Positions 9,401 to 18,465 of a DNA stretch of 64,000 nt are shown here, piece by piece. The DNA lies in the NCBI GenBank assembly GCA_020634015.1, contig JACKCN010000005.1, forward strand, positions 124,001 through 188,000. Direction: 5' to 3'. A program made the translations under genes and the position numbers. The stretch is from Candidatus Delongbacteria bacterium. Lineage in GTDB: Bacteria; CAIWAD01. The notes under the pieces were generated by a model. The model was given only the letters and a program-made list of their open reading frames with translations, did not search any database and had not been told where the DNA came from. Each line of letters begins with the position of its first letter. The first letter of the stretch is position 1.

Positions 9401-12400
9401 ATGTTTCGTCCAGCAACCCGTTTGGGCCTGTTGTTCACCGCTGCCTGTCTGGCTCCGGTGCTGCACGCAGGCACCATCTCGGAAGATCTGCGCTCCGATC
9501 TCTCCAGCCTGAAGCCAGGCGAGACGGTCAGTGCCCTGATCAGCATGTCCGAGCAGTATCCGGTGGAGTCCGTGGATTGGGACCTGCACTACCAGCAGGT
9601 CTCCCGCCAGGTCCGCCACGAGAAGGTCGTGAGCGAGCTGCGTGATCTGGCCGAGGTGACTCAGGCCGATCTGCAGGGCTGGCTCAAATCACAGGAGAAC
9701 ACCCCCGACCTGGCGTCATGGCAATCCTTCTGGATCACCAACGCTGTCCAGGTGGTGGGTACCCGCGAGCTGATCGAGCAGATCGCCCGTCGCAGCGATG
9801 TCGGCCAGGTCAACAAGGACTACCGCATCGAGAACGAAGAGCCGATCATTCTGCCGACCAAGCCGGGTGAGGTTCCGCCCAGCCGTTACGCCGCTCCCGG
9901 ACTGTCCGCCATCGGTGCTCCCGATGTGTGGGCTCTGGGTTACACGGGTGCCGGTACTCTGGTCTGCAACATCGACACGGGTGTGGACGGCAACCACAGC
10001 GCTCTCTCCTCCCGCTGGCGCGGCAACAGCGCCCCCGCTGCCGAGTGCTTCTACGATCCCGTCAACAGCACCAGTTTTCCCTATGACTCCGGCCAGCACG
10101 GCACGCATACCATGGGAACCATCACCGGCATGTCCACGACCACCGGTGACACCACGGGTGTGGCCTTCGGTGCCCAGTGGATCTGCGCGGCCACCATCGA
10201 CCATCCCGGCGGTGGCGGCATTGGCGGTACCATCACCCTGGCGCTGCAGTCCTTCCAGTGGGCCGTTGATCCCGACAACAACCCCGGCACCCTGGCCGAT
10301 GTGCCCGACGTGATCAGCAACTCCTGGGGCATTCCCCAGGGCACGCTGCCCCAGTGCGACCAGACCTACTGGAACGCCATTGACGCCTGCGAAGCCGCCG
10401 GTACCGCCGTCGTGTTCGCCGCTGGCAACGAAGGCACCTCCGGTCTGCGCAGCCCCTCGGCTCGCGCCACCAGCATCTACTCCACCTTCGCCATCGGCGC
10501 GTTGGATGTGTCCGACCCCAACAACCCCTTCGTGGCTTCCTTCTCCAGCCGTGGACCCTCGCTGTGCAGCGCGGATCCCGTTCTGCAGATCAAGCCTGAA
10601 GTGTCCGCCCCCGGCGTGAACGTGTACAGCTCGATTCCCGGCGGTGGTTACAGCTCGTCCTGGAGCGGCACCTCGATGGCCACTCCCCATGTGGCCGGCG
10701 TGATTTCCCTGATGCGCTCCGCCAACCCCAACCTGGACGTGATCACGATCAAGCAGATCATCATGGACACGGGCACGGATTTCAGCGGCAGCGGTGACAA
10801 CAACGATTCCGGTCACGGCATGATCGACGCCCTGGCCTGCGTGCTGTCCAGCATCAACGGCTATGGCAGCGTGTCCGGTGTGGTCACCGGCAACGGGTCG
10901 CCGATTCCCGCCACGGTCAGTGTGCAGGGCAGCCCCCAGATGGTCACCTGCGACGTCAACGGCAACTATTCCATGGGCCTGCCCGGCGACACCAACTACG
11001 TGCTGGAGTACAGCTACTTCGGTTATGTGACGGGTACCGCCAACATTTCGATCGTGGGCGATGCCGACGTGATCCAGAACATCGACCTGGCCGCCGCCAG
11101 CTCGGTGACCCTGTCCGGAACGGTATTCGATCCCGGAAGCCTGCCCTTCGAAGGTGCCGTGCTGACGGTACTGAACACACCTCTGGCACCGGCCGTGTCC
11201 GATGTCAACGGGTTCTATTCCATCAACTTGCCCGACGGCGCGACCTACGATGTGCACGCCACCGGCGCAGGCCTTGGCGAGCAGACCCAGACCGTGGCCG
11301 TGAGTGGCAACACCACGCTGGACTTCAACCTGCCCAGCGATCCCCGCTTCTCGCCCTCCGATCCCGACAACTACGGCTACCGCATCTACGACTCCAACGA
11401 TGGAGCCGGCGCGCCCGTGCACGTCTGGAGCAGCATTTCCGGTACCGGTACGCCGGTTGCCCTCAGCGATGACAGCTTCGCTGCCGTGGCCGTGCCCTTC
11501 GCCTTCAATTTCTATGGCGCGACCTTCAACGACATCGCCGTGTGCTCCAATGGGTACGTGACCGCCGGTTCGGTCAACGGATCCAGCTCCCTGGGCAACG
11601 GCGCCATTCCCGGATCCGGTACTCCCAACAATGCCGTCTATGGCATCTGGGACGACCTCAATCCCGGCGCCGGTGGTGCGGTCTACAGTGAATACCGCGC
11701 TGGCACCGGCGAATTCGTGGTCGAGTACAGCAATGTGCCCTACTTCGGTGATGCCAACACGGTCGATTTCCAGATCATCCTGCGTGACCCGGCCGTGTGG
11801 CCCACGATCAGCGGCGATGCCCAGTGGCTGGTCCACTACAACAGCGGCACCCGCGGATCCAGCACCACCGGTATCGAGAACCTGGCTGGCGACGACGCCG
11901 TGGAGTACGTGGTTGATCTGAACTACGATGTGCATTCCAGCGAGATCGCCGCCGGACTGAGCCTGCTGATCACCACCATGACCGGTGACACCGGTACTCT
12001 GGAAGGCACGATCACCGAGGCCGGCAGTGGCGATCCCATCGTGGGTGCCACGGTCACCGCCGGTGCCAGTTCCGTGATGACGGATGGCAGCGGTTTCTAC
12101 AGCATGGTTCTGGGTGTGGGTACCTACGATGTGGATGCCAGTGCCTTCGGCTATGTGGCCAACTCCGTGACCAACGTCAATGTGACCGTGGATGCCACCA
12201 CGACCGTTGACATCGCACTGACGGCCATGCCCACCGCGATCTTGAGTGGTACGGTCTTCGACCAGAATTCCGTGCCCTTCGACGGCGCCACGGTGACCGT
12301 GCTGGGCAGCCCTTACGCTCCCGTGGTCACCTCCGGTGGTGGTCTGTACAGCATCGAAGTGCTGGACAACACCTCCTGGTCCGTGCAGGCCGTCGGTGGT

Positions 12401-14290
12401 GGCGAAGGCAGCCAGACCCTGCCCGTCACGATGAGTGGCAACACGGTGTTGAACTTCACCCTGCCCGGTGATCCCATGTTCTCGCCCTCGGACCCCGACA
12501 ACTACGGCTATCGGATCTTCGACAGCAACGACGGTACCGGCGCCCCGGTCTACTCCTGGAACAGCATTTCCGGCATTGGAACCCAGCTCACCTTGACGGA
12601 TGACAGCTATTCCGAGCAGACGACCCCGTTCTCGTACAACTTCTACGGCAACACCTTCAGCTCGATTTCGGTGTGCTCGAATGGTTACATCGTGCCGGGC
12701 GTGGGTTACACCACGTACAGCAACGTCGAGATTCCCAGTGTGGGTACTCCCAACGGCGCGGTCTATGGAACCTGGGATGACATGAATCCCAGCGCGGGCG
12801 GAACGGTCTGGGTGATGTACAGTGCCGCCCATGGCGGGTACGTGATCGAGTTTGACGGCGTGTTCTTCTACGGAACCACCACCCCGATGTATATGCAGTT
12901 CGTGATTCTGGACCCCAGTCTGTTCCCGACGCCCACGGGTGACGCGGCCTTCCTGATTCATTACAACACGGAAGATCGTCTGAGCTCCACCATCGGTATC
13001 GAAGACGGCACGGGTACCGACGGCGTGCAGTACGGATTCAATGGTGTCTACGACATCACCTCCTCGCCGATCGCCGGTGGCTCCATCAGCCTGCTGATCA
13101 CCACCAACCCCTTCGGCATGGAATCCGGCGAAGACACCTTTGCCCCCAACATCGCGCATACGGGTCTGGGCAATACGTCCAATACCGCAGGACCCTACAC
13201 CGTGAATGCCAACATCACTGATGCGTCCGGGATCGCCAGCGCGACCCTCGAGTATCGCGTGAACGGTGGTGCCTGGAATCAGGTGGCCATGAGCCCGGCC
13301 CGTGTCGCCTACACCGGTGACATCCCCGGTCCCCGCTCCTATGGTGATGTGATCGACTATCACATCACGGCCGTGGATGCCAGCGACAACGGCAACAGCG
13401 CGACGACCCCGGATTACACCTTCAATGTGGTGGACTACGGACCCGTCTTCTGCGACGATTTCGAGACCAATGACCTGGCTGGCTGGACCGTGGAGACCTA
13501 CGATCCCCTGGGCAGCTCCTGGACCACCGAGGACTACGGTGATCCCCAGTTCTTCACGGCTTACATTTCCTTCAGCTCCCCGGACCAGGTGGACCATTCC
13601 GCCCTGATCTCGCCCCCCGTCGATTGCAGTGGAATGACCGTCGTGGACCTGAGCTTCTGGCACTTCCTCCGCATGGGGTATACCGGTGCCTACACCGATG
13701 CCTATGTGCGTGCGTCGACCGACGGTGGTGTGACCTTCGACCATCTGATCGCCGAGTGGCATGCCAACCTCGAGCCGGTGGAGATCACCATCGAGGGCAA
13801 CGAGCTCTTCGACATCAGTTCCTTCGCTGCCGGTCAGAGTGACGTGCGCATCATGTTCGAGTTCGAGGATGTGTACGACTGGTACTGGTATGTCGATGAC
13901 ATGTGCATTTCCGGTGGTGGTGGCGGTGGTGCGCTGGATGCCCCCGTGGTCGCTGCCAGCTACACCTTGGTCGGCAATCAGGTGACCCTGAGCTGGGATC
14001 CTGTGGCCGGTGCGGACAGCTATGACATCTACAGTGCGACGGCCGGCTACGGTCCCTGGAGCTTCATGTCCAACACGGCTGGAACCACCTACAACACCAA
14101 CGCGGTGTCCGGTGGACATTACTACGAGGTCGTGGCCAAGACCGCTGCCGTGGCCTCGAGCAGTGTGCCTGTGGATCCGTATCGCAACCGGGTCTACCTT
14201 GACCTGCCCGGCAAGACCCCCGCTCCGCTGAGCAGCACGGTCAAGCGCACCCTCTCCAACGGAGTGGTGAGCGACACCTACCTGAAGTAG
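9401..14290 (+). CDS. Secreted subtilisin-family (S8) protease, multi-domain
   Basis: A 1629-residue exported serine endopeptidase with an AGGAGG ribosome-binding site at 9391-9396 and a signal peptide (MFRPATRLGLLFTAACLAPV, cut near LHA). The catalytic triad is visible: Asp in CNIDTGVDGNHSAL (~191), His in HGTHTMGT (~233) and Ser in SGTSMATPHVAG (~424). After the protease domain come carboxypeptidase-regulatory-like repeats (nt about 10870-11330 and 11990-12470), two GYRIFDSNDG domains (about 11350-11970 and 12487-13110), an Ig-like segment, a jelly-roll-like domain, a poly-Gly linker and an FN3-like domain. Codon bias is stronger than in the paralogue at 3927, suggesting high expression. 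A perfect terminator follows. A 1528-codon antisense ORF here is a shadow. Confidence 0.92.
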   Translation: MFRPATRLGLLFTAACLAPVLHAGTISEDLRSDLSSLKPGETVSALISMSEQYPVESVDWDLHYQQVSRQVRHEKVVSELRDLAEVTQADLQGWLKSQENTPDLASWQSFWITNAVQVVGTRELIEQIARRSDVGQVNKDYRIENEEPIILPTKPGEVPPSRYAAPGLSAIGAPDVWALGYTGAGTLVCNIDTGVDGNHSALSSRWRGNSAPAAECFYDPVNSTSFPYDSGQHGTHTMGTITGMSTTTGDTTGVAFGAQWICAATIDHPGGGGIGGTITLALQSFQWAVDPDNNPGTLADVPDVISNSWGIPQGTLPQCDQTYWNAIDACEAAGTAVVFAAGNEGTSGLRSPSARATSIYSTFAIGALDVSDPNNPFVASFSSRGPSLCSADPVLQIKPEVSAPGVNVYSSIPGGGYSSSWSGTSMATPHVAGVISLMRSANPNLDVITIKQIIMDTGTDFSGSGDNNDSGHGMIDALACVLSSINGYGSVSGVVTGNGSPIPATVSVQGSPQMVTCDVNGNYSMGLPGDTNYVLEYSYFGYVTGTANISIVGDADVIQNIDLAAASSVTLSGTVFDPGSLPFEGAVLTVLNTPLAPAVSDVNGFYSINLPDGATYDVHATGAGLGEQTQTVAVSGNTTLDFNLPSDPRFSPSDPDNYGYRIYDSNDGAGAPVHVWSSISGTGTPVALSDDSFAAVAVPFAFNFYGATFNDIAVCSNGYVTAGSVNGSSSLGNGAIPGSGTPNNAVYGIWDDLNPGAGGAVYSEYRAGTGEFVVEYSNVPYFGDANTVDFQIILRDPAVWPTISGDAQWLVHYNSGTRGSSTTGIENLAGDDAVEYVVDLNYDVHSSEIAAGLSLLITTMTGDTGTLEGTITEAGSGDPIVGATVTAGASSVMTDGSGFYSMVLGVGTYDVDASAFGYVANSVTNVNVTVDATTTVDIALTAMPTAILSGTVFDQNSVPFDGATVTVLGSPYAPVVTSGGGLYSIEVLDNTSWSVQAVGGGEGSQTLPVTMSGNTVLNFTLPGDPMFSPSDPDNYGYRIFDSNDGTGAPVYSWNSISGIGTQLTLTDDSYSEQTTPFSYNFYGNTFSSISVCSNGYIVPGVGYTTYSNVEIPSVGTPNGAVYGTWDDMNPSAGGTVWVMYSAAHGGYVIEFDGVFFYGTTTPMYMQFVILDPSLFPTPTGDAAFLIHYNTEDRLSSTIGIEDGTGTDGVQYGFNGVYDITSSPIAGGSISLLITTNPFGMESGEDTFAPNIAHTGLGNTSNTAGPYTVNANITDASGIASATLEYRVNGGAWNQVAMSPARVAYTGDIPGPRSYGDVIDYHITAVDASDNGNSATTPDYTFNVVDYGPVFCDDFETNDLAGWTVETYDPLGSSWTTEDYGDPQFFTAYISFSSPDQVDHSALISPPVDCSGMTVVDLSFWHFLRMGYTGAYTDAYVRASTDGGVTFDHLIAEWHANLEPVEITIEGNELFDISSFAAGQSDVRIMFEFEDVYDWYWYVDDMCISGGGGGGALDAPVVAASYTLVGNQVTLSWDPVAGADSYDIYSATAGYGPWSFMSNTAGTTYNTNAVSGGHYYEVVAKTAAVASSSVPVDPYRNRVYLDLPGKTPAPLSSTVKRTLSNGVVSDTYLK

Positions 14291-14310
14291 AGCAAGTCTC
14301 ACGTTTGCAA

Positions 14311-14345
14311 AAGGGCCTGTCCGGCAACGGACAGGCCCTTTCTTT
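14311..14345 (+). terminator. Rho-independent terminator of second subtilase gene
   Basis: A perfect 13-bp stem (14311-14323 with 14328-14340, arm aagggcctgtccg) closed by a GCAA tetraloop and followed by tcttt. It lies 20 nt after the stop codon. Confidence 0.93.
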
Positions 14346-14407
14346 CATTGGCTGGCAAGATCAGGTATGTACACAGAAGCGTCATCCCCACGCACTACCA
14401 GAACACA

Positions 14408-14567
14408 GTCATTCCCGCGCAAGCGGGAACCCCGAGTGGTTACACCTGGGGCAGGTCTTCACTCACCCATGGTTCCATCCATGCGATGCTTGCACTTTTG
14501 TTGCATCGACTGTGTGGAATGCAAGTGTGCGGTATCGCCTCGGGATCCCCGCCTGCGCGGGGAAGAC
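14408..14567. repeat. REP-like inverted repeat pair
   Basis: A 29-nt palindrome-containing element (core attcccgcgcaagcgggaa) lies at 14408-14436 on the plus strand. A related copy lies in opposite orientation at 14539-14567 (core ccccgcctgcgcgggg). A third member is at 54943-54971, 27/29 identical to the first. This is the layout of bacterial REP/BIME-type intergenic elements. Confidence 0.75.
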
Positions 14568-14571
14568 GGTT

Positions 14572-16059
14572 CTACTGTGGTTCGCGGGAGTCGCACGCAT
14601 CACAATTTCCGCAGGGAGGATCTTCGAAGCCGAAGTAGGCGTGCAGGAACTGGCGGCGACAGCTTTCGAGGCGGATCCAGGTCACCAGTTGGTGCAGACG
14701 CTGCTGGTCGCGCAGTTTCTTGCGCTTGCGGGCGGCCTCGTCGAAGAGCGAGTCGGCGAAGTCACCACCCAGATCCTCGGTGCAGCACAGGGTGCGGGCT
14801 GCCAGATCTCCTTCGGTGACGCCGTGGCGGTCCAGCAGATTCAGGGCGGTTTCCAGCCGGAAGTCGCTGCGGTTCCTGTGACTCAACTGAGCACGCAGCC
14901 ATTCCAGCCCGTTTGAATTCACTTCCTCGGGGGACTCGCTCAGCAGGTGCAGCAGGCGATCCAGATAGTCGCCGGAAGGATTGGCCCAGTCGATGAAGTC
15001 CATCTGGATCAGCAGGTCCTGCTCGTCGTAGAGCAGCACACAGGTGGCGGGCAGGCCATCGCGGCCCGCGCGCCCGGTTTCCTGGGCGTAGGATTCCAGG
15101 CTGCCCGGCAGCTCGGCATGCACGATCAGGCCGATGTCTTCCTTGTCGATGCCCATTCCAAAGGCATTGGTGGCCAGCACCACGGGCACCCGTCCTTCCA
15201 TGAAGGCTTCCTGTACGCGCTTGCGGGGACCGGCGTCCATTCGTCCGTGGTAACACAGGTGCTCCACTCCAGCCTCGGCCAGTTCCGCCGAGAAGCGTTC
15301 CAGAGTCCGTATCAGGCTGAAGTAGACGATCGCACTGCCGCGAGCGGTGTCCAGTCGTTCACGGATCCGCTGCAACTTTTCACCATCACCGTGGCAGAGT
15401 GTCACCTCCAGGCGCAGGTTGGGGCGTTCCACGCCTTCGTGGAACACGCGCACCTCCGCAGGGTTCAGATCACACTGGGCGAGGATGTCTTCCTGCACCC
15501 GGGGAGTGGCGGTGGCGGTCAGCAGAATGGTGGGCGGACTGCCCATGAGCCGGCGGAACTCCCCGATGCGCGTGTAATCGGGACGGAAATCGTGCCCCCA
15601 CTCGCTCACGCAGTGGGCTTCGTCAATGGCCAGCAGGCGCACACGGCGCTCGCTCAGCACCTCCAGGAACTCCTGTTTGCGGAAGCGTTCGGGAGTGACA
15701 TAGAGGATGCAGTACTGCCCTGACCGCAATTGCTGTTGGCGGCGTTCGCGCTCGGCACGGCCCAGGGAGCTGTTGATGAATCCGGCATCCACTCCAATGG
15801 CACGCAGTCCATCGACCTGATCCTTCATCAAGGCGATCAGCGGAGAAATGACCAGACAGAGCCCGCCCGTAGCCACTGCCGGCAACTGGTAACACAGGCT
15901 CTTGCCCATGCCCGTGGGCATCAGCACCAGGCTGTGCTGCCCTGCCAGGCTGCGCTCGATGATCTGGGCCTGACTGTTGCGGAAGCTGGAGTGACCGAAC
16001 ACCCGCTGCAGGATCTCAAGGGTCTTTGCGGGGGATGCCCCGTCCGGGCTCGTGTTCAG
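14572..16059 (-). CDS. recQ: RecQ-family ATP-dependent DNA helicase
   Basis: A superfamily 2 3'-5' DNA helicase for recombination and repair. Visible are the motif 0 region (FGHSSFRNSQAQII), Walker A (MPTGMGKS), the DEAH box (AIDEAHCVSEWGHDFRPDY), motif III TATAT, motif VI QETGRAGRDG, and a C-terminal zinc motif (Cys in LESCRR, then CGNCDAC). There is no HRDC domain, so it is a short RecQ. The first conventional start is a GTG at 16002, but that cuts off AKTLEILQRV, which matches the conserved RecQ N-terminus (AKQVLQETFG in E. coli). The frame stays open and GC3-rich back to a CTG at 16059, preceded by GGGAG and overlapping the slyX stop (CTGA). I therefore propose the CTG start; this is inference. 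It is last in a four-gene overlapped operon. Confidence 0.85.
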   Translation of the reverse strand: MNTSPDGASPAKTLEILQRVFGHSSFRNSQAQIIERSLAGQHSLVLMPTGMGKSLCYQLPAVATGGLCLVISPLIALMKDQVDGLRAIGVDAGFINSSLGRAERERRQQQLRSGQYCILYVTPERFRKQEFLEVLSERRVRLLAIDEAHCVSEWGHDFRPDYTRIGEFRRLMGSPPTILLTATATPRVQEDILAQCDLNPAEVRVFHEGVERPNLRLEVTLCHGDGEKLQRIRERLDTARGSAIVYFSLIRTLERFSAELAEAGVEHLCYHGRMDAGPRKRVQEAFMEGRVPVVLATNAFGMGIDKEDIGLIVHAELPGSLESYAQETGRAGRDGLPATCVLLYDEQDLLIQMDFIDWANPSGDYLDRLLHLLSESPEEVNSNGLEWLRAQLSHRNRSDFRLETALNLLDRHGVTEGDLAARTLCCTEDLGGDFADSLFDEAARKRKKLRDQQRLHQLVTWIRLESCRRQFLHAYFGFEDPPCGNCDACDSREPQ

Positions 16060-16220
16060 TCTTTGTCTCCCGCCAGCGCGTCCTTCAGGGTGCGTTCGAG
16101 TTTCTCGATGCGCTGCTCCTGATCCACGGTGGCTTCATTCAGTTTCTGCAACAGGCGCTCGAGCCAGGCCAGTTTGGTCTCCAGGGCTTCAAGCTCTTCG
16201 CGTGTCGGGTTCTCGCTCAT
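16056..16220 (-). CDS. slyX: SlyX-family small coiled-coil protein
   Basis: A 54-residue protein starting at ATG 16220 that overlaps the patatin gene's stop by four bases (ATGA). It is almost entirely one amphipathic heptad helix (LEALETKLAWLERLLQKLNE, then QEQRIEKLERTLKDAL), the hallmark of SlyX. SlyX proteins are about 70 residues in proteobacteria, so this is a short version. Its molecular role is unknown in any organism. Translational coupling to its neighbours is implied by 4-nt overlaps on both sides. Identification rests on the helix pattern and E-Q-R-I-E-x-L type motif, so another small coiled-coil family is possible. Confidence 0.75.
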   Translation of the reverse strand: MSENPTREELEALETKLAWLERLLQKLNEATVDQEQRIEKLERTLKDALAGDKD

Positions 16221-17125
16221 GGCGCGTCCTCCTTGACCGGGAATGACTCCGCGGATCCGCTGTCCGCCGCGTCGGGAACGCTGACGGCTGGAAACGCGGT
16301 ATTCGCAAGCAGTTCACGAATGCGGGGAAGGGCTTCCAGGGCCGCCTTGCGCCCGGCGGCTTCGGCTTCCTGCACCTGGCCGAAGTCCTGAAAGTCCAGG
16401 CCCTCCAGTTCCGGGCGGATCAGCACATCGGCCTGAGTGGCCCGGGCGGCCACATTGTGCATCTGGATGATGAAATAGGCCTGGCGCATCACATCGAAGG
16501 GCGAGCCGATGTCCGCGGGCAGCAGGGGATGGCTCACATCCACGGCCACCACGATCAGAGCGCCCGCATCCCGGGCGCTGAGAATGGGCACTTCGTCCAC
16601 CAGCCCGCCATCCACCAGTTCCCGCCCGGCGATGGTCACCGGTTGGTACAGCCCGGGAATGGTCGCCGAGGCCAGCATGGCGTCAATCAGGTTGCCGTGG
16701 TCCAGCATCACCCGGTCGCCCGTATACAGATCGGTGGCCACCGCGATCAGGGGTACCGGCAGGTTCTGGATCTCCAGGCCACCCAGGCGGCGGTCCAGGC
16801 GGCGGCGCACCTTCTTCCATTCAAAGAAGCCGCGCTTGCCCAGTTTCCAGTCGAGCAGCTTGAACAGATTCAGCTCGCTGGCTTCCATCCGGATCGAGTC
16901 CAGCGGCATGCCCGCACACCAGTAACCACCGACGATGCTGCCCATTGAGGCACCGGTGACCAGATCGGGCACGATGCCCTCTTCTTCCAGCACCGCCAGC
17001 ACGCCCAGATGAGCATAACCCAGCGCGGCTCCTCCGCCCAGAGCCAGTGCCAGACGGGGTCTTTCGGCGGCCTGGATTCCCAGCGCCAGCAGGAGGATCA
17101 GAAGTGCGGAGACGCGCTGGATCAC
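16217..17125 (-). CDS. Patatin-like phospholipase (NTE/RssA type), exported
   Basis: A 302-residue serine lipid acyl hydrolase. An N-terminal hydrophobic segment (VSALLILLLALGIQAAE) indicates a signal peptide, so it acts in the periplasm or outer membrane. Patatin motifs are complete: oxyanion loop LGGGAALGYAHLGVL (residues ~29-43), nucleophile elbow GASMG (~58-62) and the catalytic Asp in DGG (~171). The GTG start at 17125 overlaps the upstream gene's stop (GTGA). Substrate is not predictable; NTE-like homologues hydrolyse lysophospholipids. It belongs to the overlapped operon with DUF2797, slyX and recQ. Confidence 0.88.
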   Translation of the reverse strand: MIQRVSALLILLLALGIQAAERPRLALALGGGAALGYAHLGVLAVLEEEGIVPDLVTGASMGSIVGGYWCAGMPLDSIRMEASELNLFKLLDWKLGKRGFFEWKKVRRRLDRRLGGLEIQNLPVPLIAVATDLYTGDRVMLDHGNLIDAMLASATIPGLYQPVTIAGRELVDGGLVDEVPILSARDAGALIVVAVDVSHPLLPADIGSPFDVMRQAYFIIQMHNVAARATQADVLIRPELEGLDFQDFGQVQEAEAAGRKAALEALPRIRELLANTAFPAVSVPDAADSGSAESFPVKEDAP

Positions 17126-17937
17126 AGTTCCTCCAGAATCACACCATGACCGCTGTGGCTGCGGATGTTGATCACGCCCGCATCGAAGAGCAGGTACTGG
17201 CCCTTGATGGCCATCAGGGTGCCTTCGAGCACGGGAGTCTTGCCCAGATTGTAGCTGCGCACCTTGGAGGGCCAGCCCAGCGAAGGATACTCGAACTCGT
17301 GAACCACGCGCTCGGGAAGCACACGATCGACAAATTCGGCCGGAATCATTTCGATCACGCGCGAGACCTCGCTCTCGATGTCCAGATCGGGGACCTCGTT
17401 CTTGAGCATGCGCTGCCAGTTGGTGCGGTCATTGAGGTGTGCGCTGAGGGCCTTTTCCAGCCGCCCCACCGAGAAACGGTCCTCGACCAGAGCCACGGGC
17501 ACGGCCCGGCTGGCACCCTGGTCGATCCAGCGATGGGGCACGTTCACCTGACGTGTGATGCCCACTTTCAGCGCACTGGAAATGGCCACATACAGGAAGT
17601 GGGGCTGAAAACAGTGGCGCTCGCCCCAGGCCGGGTCGCGGCAGGGATCGTCGGGCTTGTGGAAGTGGCACAGTTCGGGTCGCACGATGCAGATGTCGTT
17701 CTGGGGCAGACTGCGGAAGCAGTTCCAGCAGGCGCCTTCCCCGAAGAACTTGGGCGTGGACTTGCCGCAGCAGACACAACGCAGTCCGCCCTCGGCTTTC
17801 AGGCGCAGGCGACGCCCCAGCAGCGGATTCAGCTCCAGCTCGAGCCCGGGATCAAAGGCATCGCGCAGGCGATACCCCACGGGCTGGCTGTGTTGCACGG
17901 GCATCTTCTTCAGGGTTCCCTGCCAGAGCAGGCTCAT
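17122..17937 (-). CDS. DUF2797 family protein
   Basis: A 271-residue cytosolic protein. The ATG at 17937 has a GGAGG site 5 nt upstream; the longer ORF back to 18060 lacks one. Two Cys pairs (CVCCGKS and CWNCF, residues ~55-80) plus a later CHFH and CRDP region suggest zinc binding. A central segment (FLYVAISSALKVGITRQVNVPHRWIDQGA) resembles the GIY-YIG-like core reported for DUF2797 proteins. No biochemical role is established. It is the first gene of a four-gene overlapping operon ending in recQ, which weakly suggests a nucleic-acid context. Confidence 0.85.
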   Translation of the reverse strand: MSLLWQGTLKKMPVQHSQPVGYRLRDAFDPGLELELNPLLGRRLRLKAEGGLRCVCCGKSTPKFFGEGACWNCFRSLPQNDICIVRPELCHFHKPDDPCRDPAWGERHCFQPHFLYVAISSALKVGITRQVNVPHRWIDQGASRAVPVALVEDRFSVGRLEKALSAHLNDRTNWQRMLKNEVPDLDIESEVSRVIEMIPAEFVDRVLPERVVHEFEYPSLGWPSKVRSYNLGKTPVLEGTLMAIKGQYLLFDAGVINIRSHSGHGVILEEL

Positions 17938-18227
17938 GGGGCCTCCGGAAGTGGGGTGAGCGGTCGATGACTGCCGAAGATAGCCGCTGCGGTCTTGGGA
18001 TGCGAGAATCCCGCAGAAGCCTGCGAGCCTGATGCACCGCATGTCAAGCCGGCCCGACACCCATGCGCCCGATCAAGGGTTTGCGCCTCCAGCATCCCTA
18101 CACTAGCTTCCGTGCGCGAGTTCCGAAGGGCAACTCCGAAACATTTGCCCCGGATCCCGGTTCACCCTCCAGTCGGCCCCGCCGACCCAGTTTCCCTCCG
18201 TGGTTCACCATGGGAGAAGTGGATGAT
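17938..18227. other. Spacer between divergent operons
   Basis: There is no supported gene in this stretch. It carries the promoter of the minus-strand DUF2797-recQ operon, for which I see no clear consensus boxes. The first degenerate copy of the palindromic repeat begins immediately after it. Confidence 0.4.
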
Positions 18228-18465
18228 GGCCAGGAGTTTCCGCGCAGAAAAACCCGCAAGACGTCCGGTCGCCCCCGGTGACCGAGACGCTGGTAGCAGA
18301 AGATTTTGACACAGGCCCGGAGTTTCCGCGCAGCGGAAACTCCGAAGGCATCCGGTCGGCTTCGCCGACCGAGATGCCCACGACGAGAGATTTGGTTTCA
18401 GGCCCGGAGTTTTCGCGCAGCGAAAACTCCGAAGGCATCCGGTCGGCTTCGCCGACCGAGATGCC
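18228..18465 (+). repeat. Three direct repeats of ~87 bp, each with two hairpins
   Basis: Copies begin at 18228 (degenerate), 18314 and 18401. Each full copy carries an 11-bp hairpin with loop gca (arm ggagtttccgc in copy 2, ggagttttcgc in copy 3) and an 8-bp hairpin (arm cggtcggc, loop ttc). The C-to-T change between the arms is matched by G-to-A in the opposite arm. The array ends where the FMN riboswitch begins. Confidence 0.85.

Noticed and set aside
9716..14302. 1528-codon minus-strand ORF
   Set aside because: It is antisense to the second subtilase, whose catalytic motifs, ribosome-binding site and terminator are unmistakable. The Gly/His/Val-rich translation is typical of a GC-rich shadow frame.
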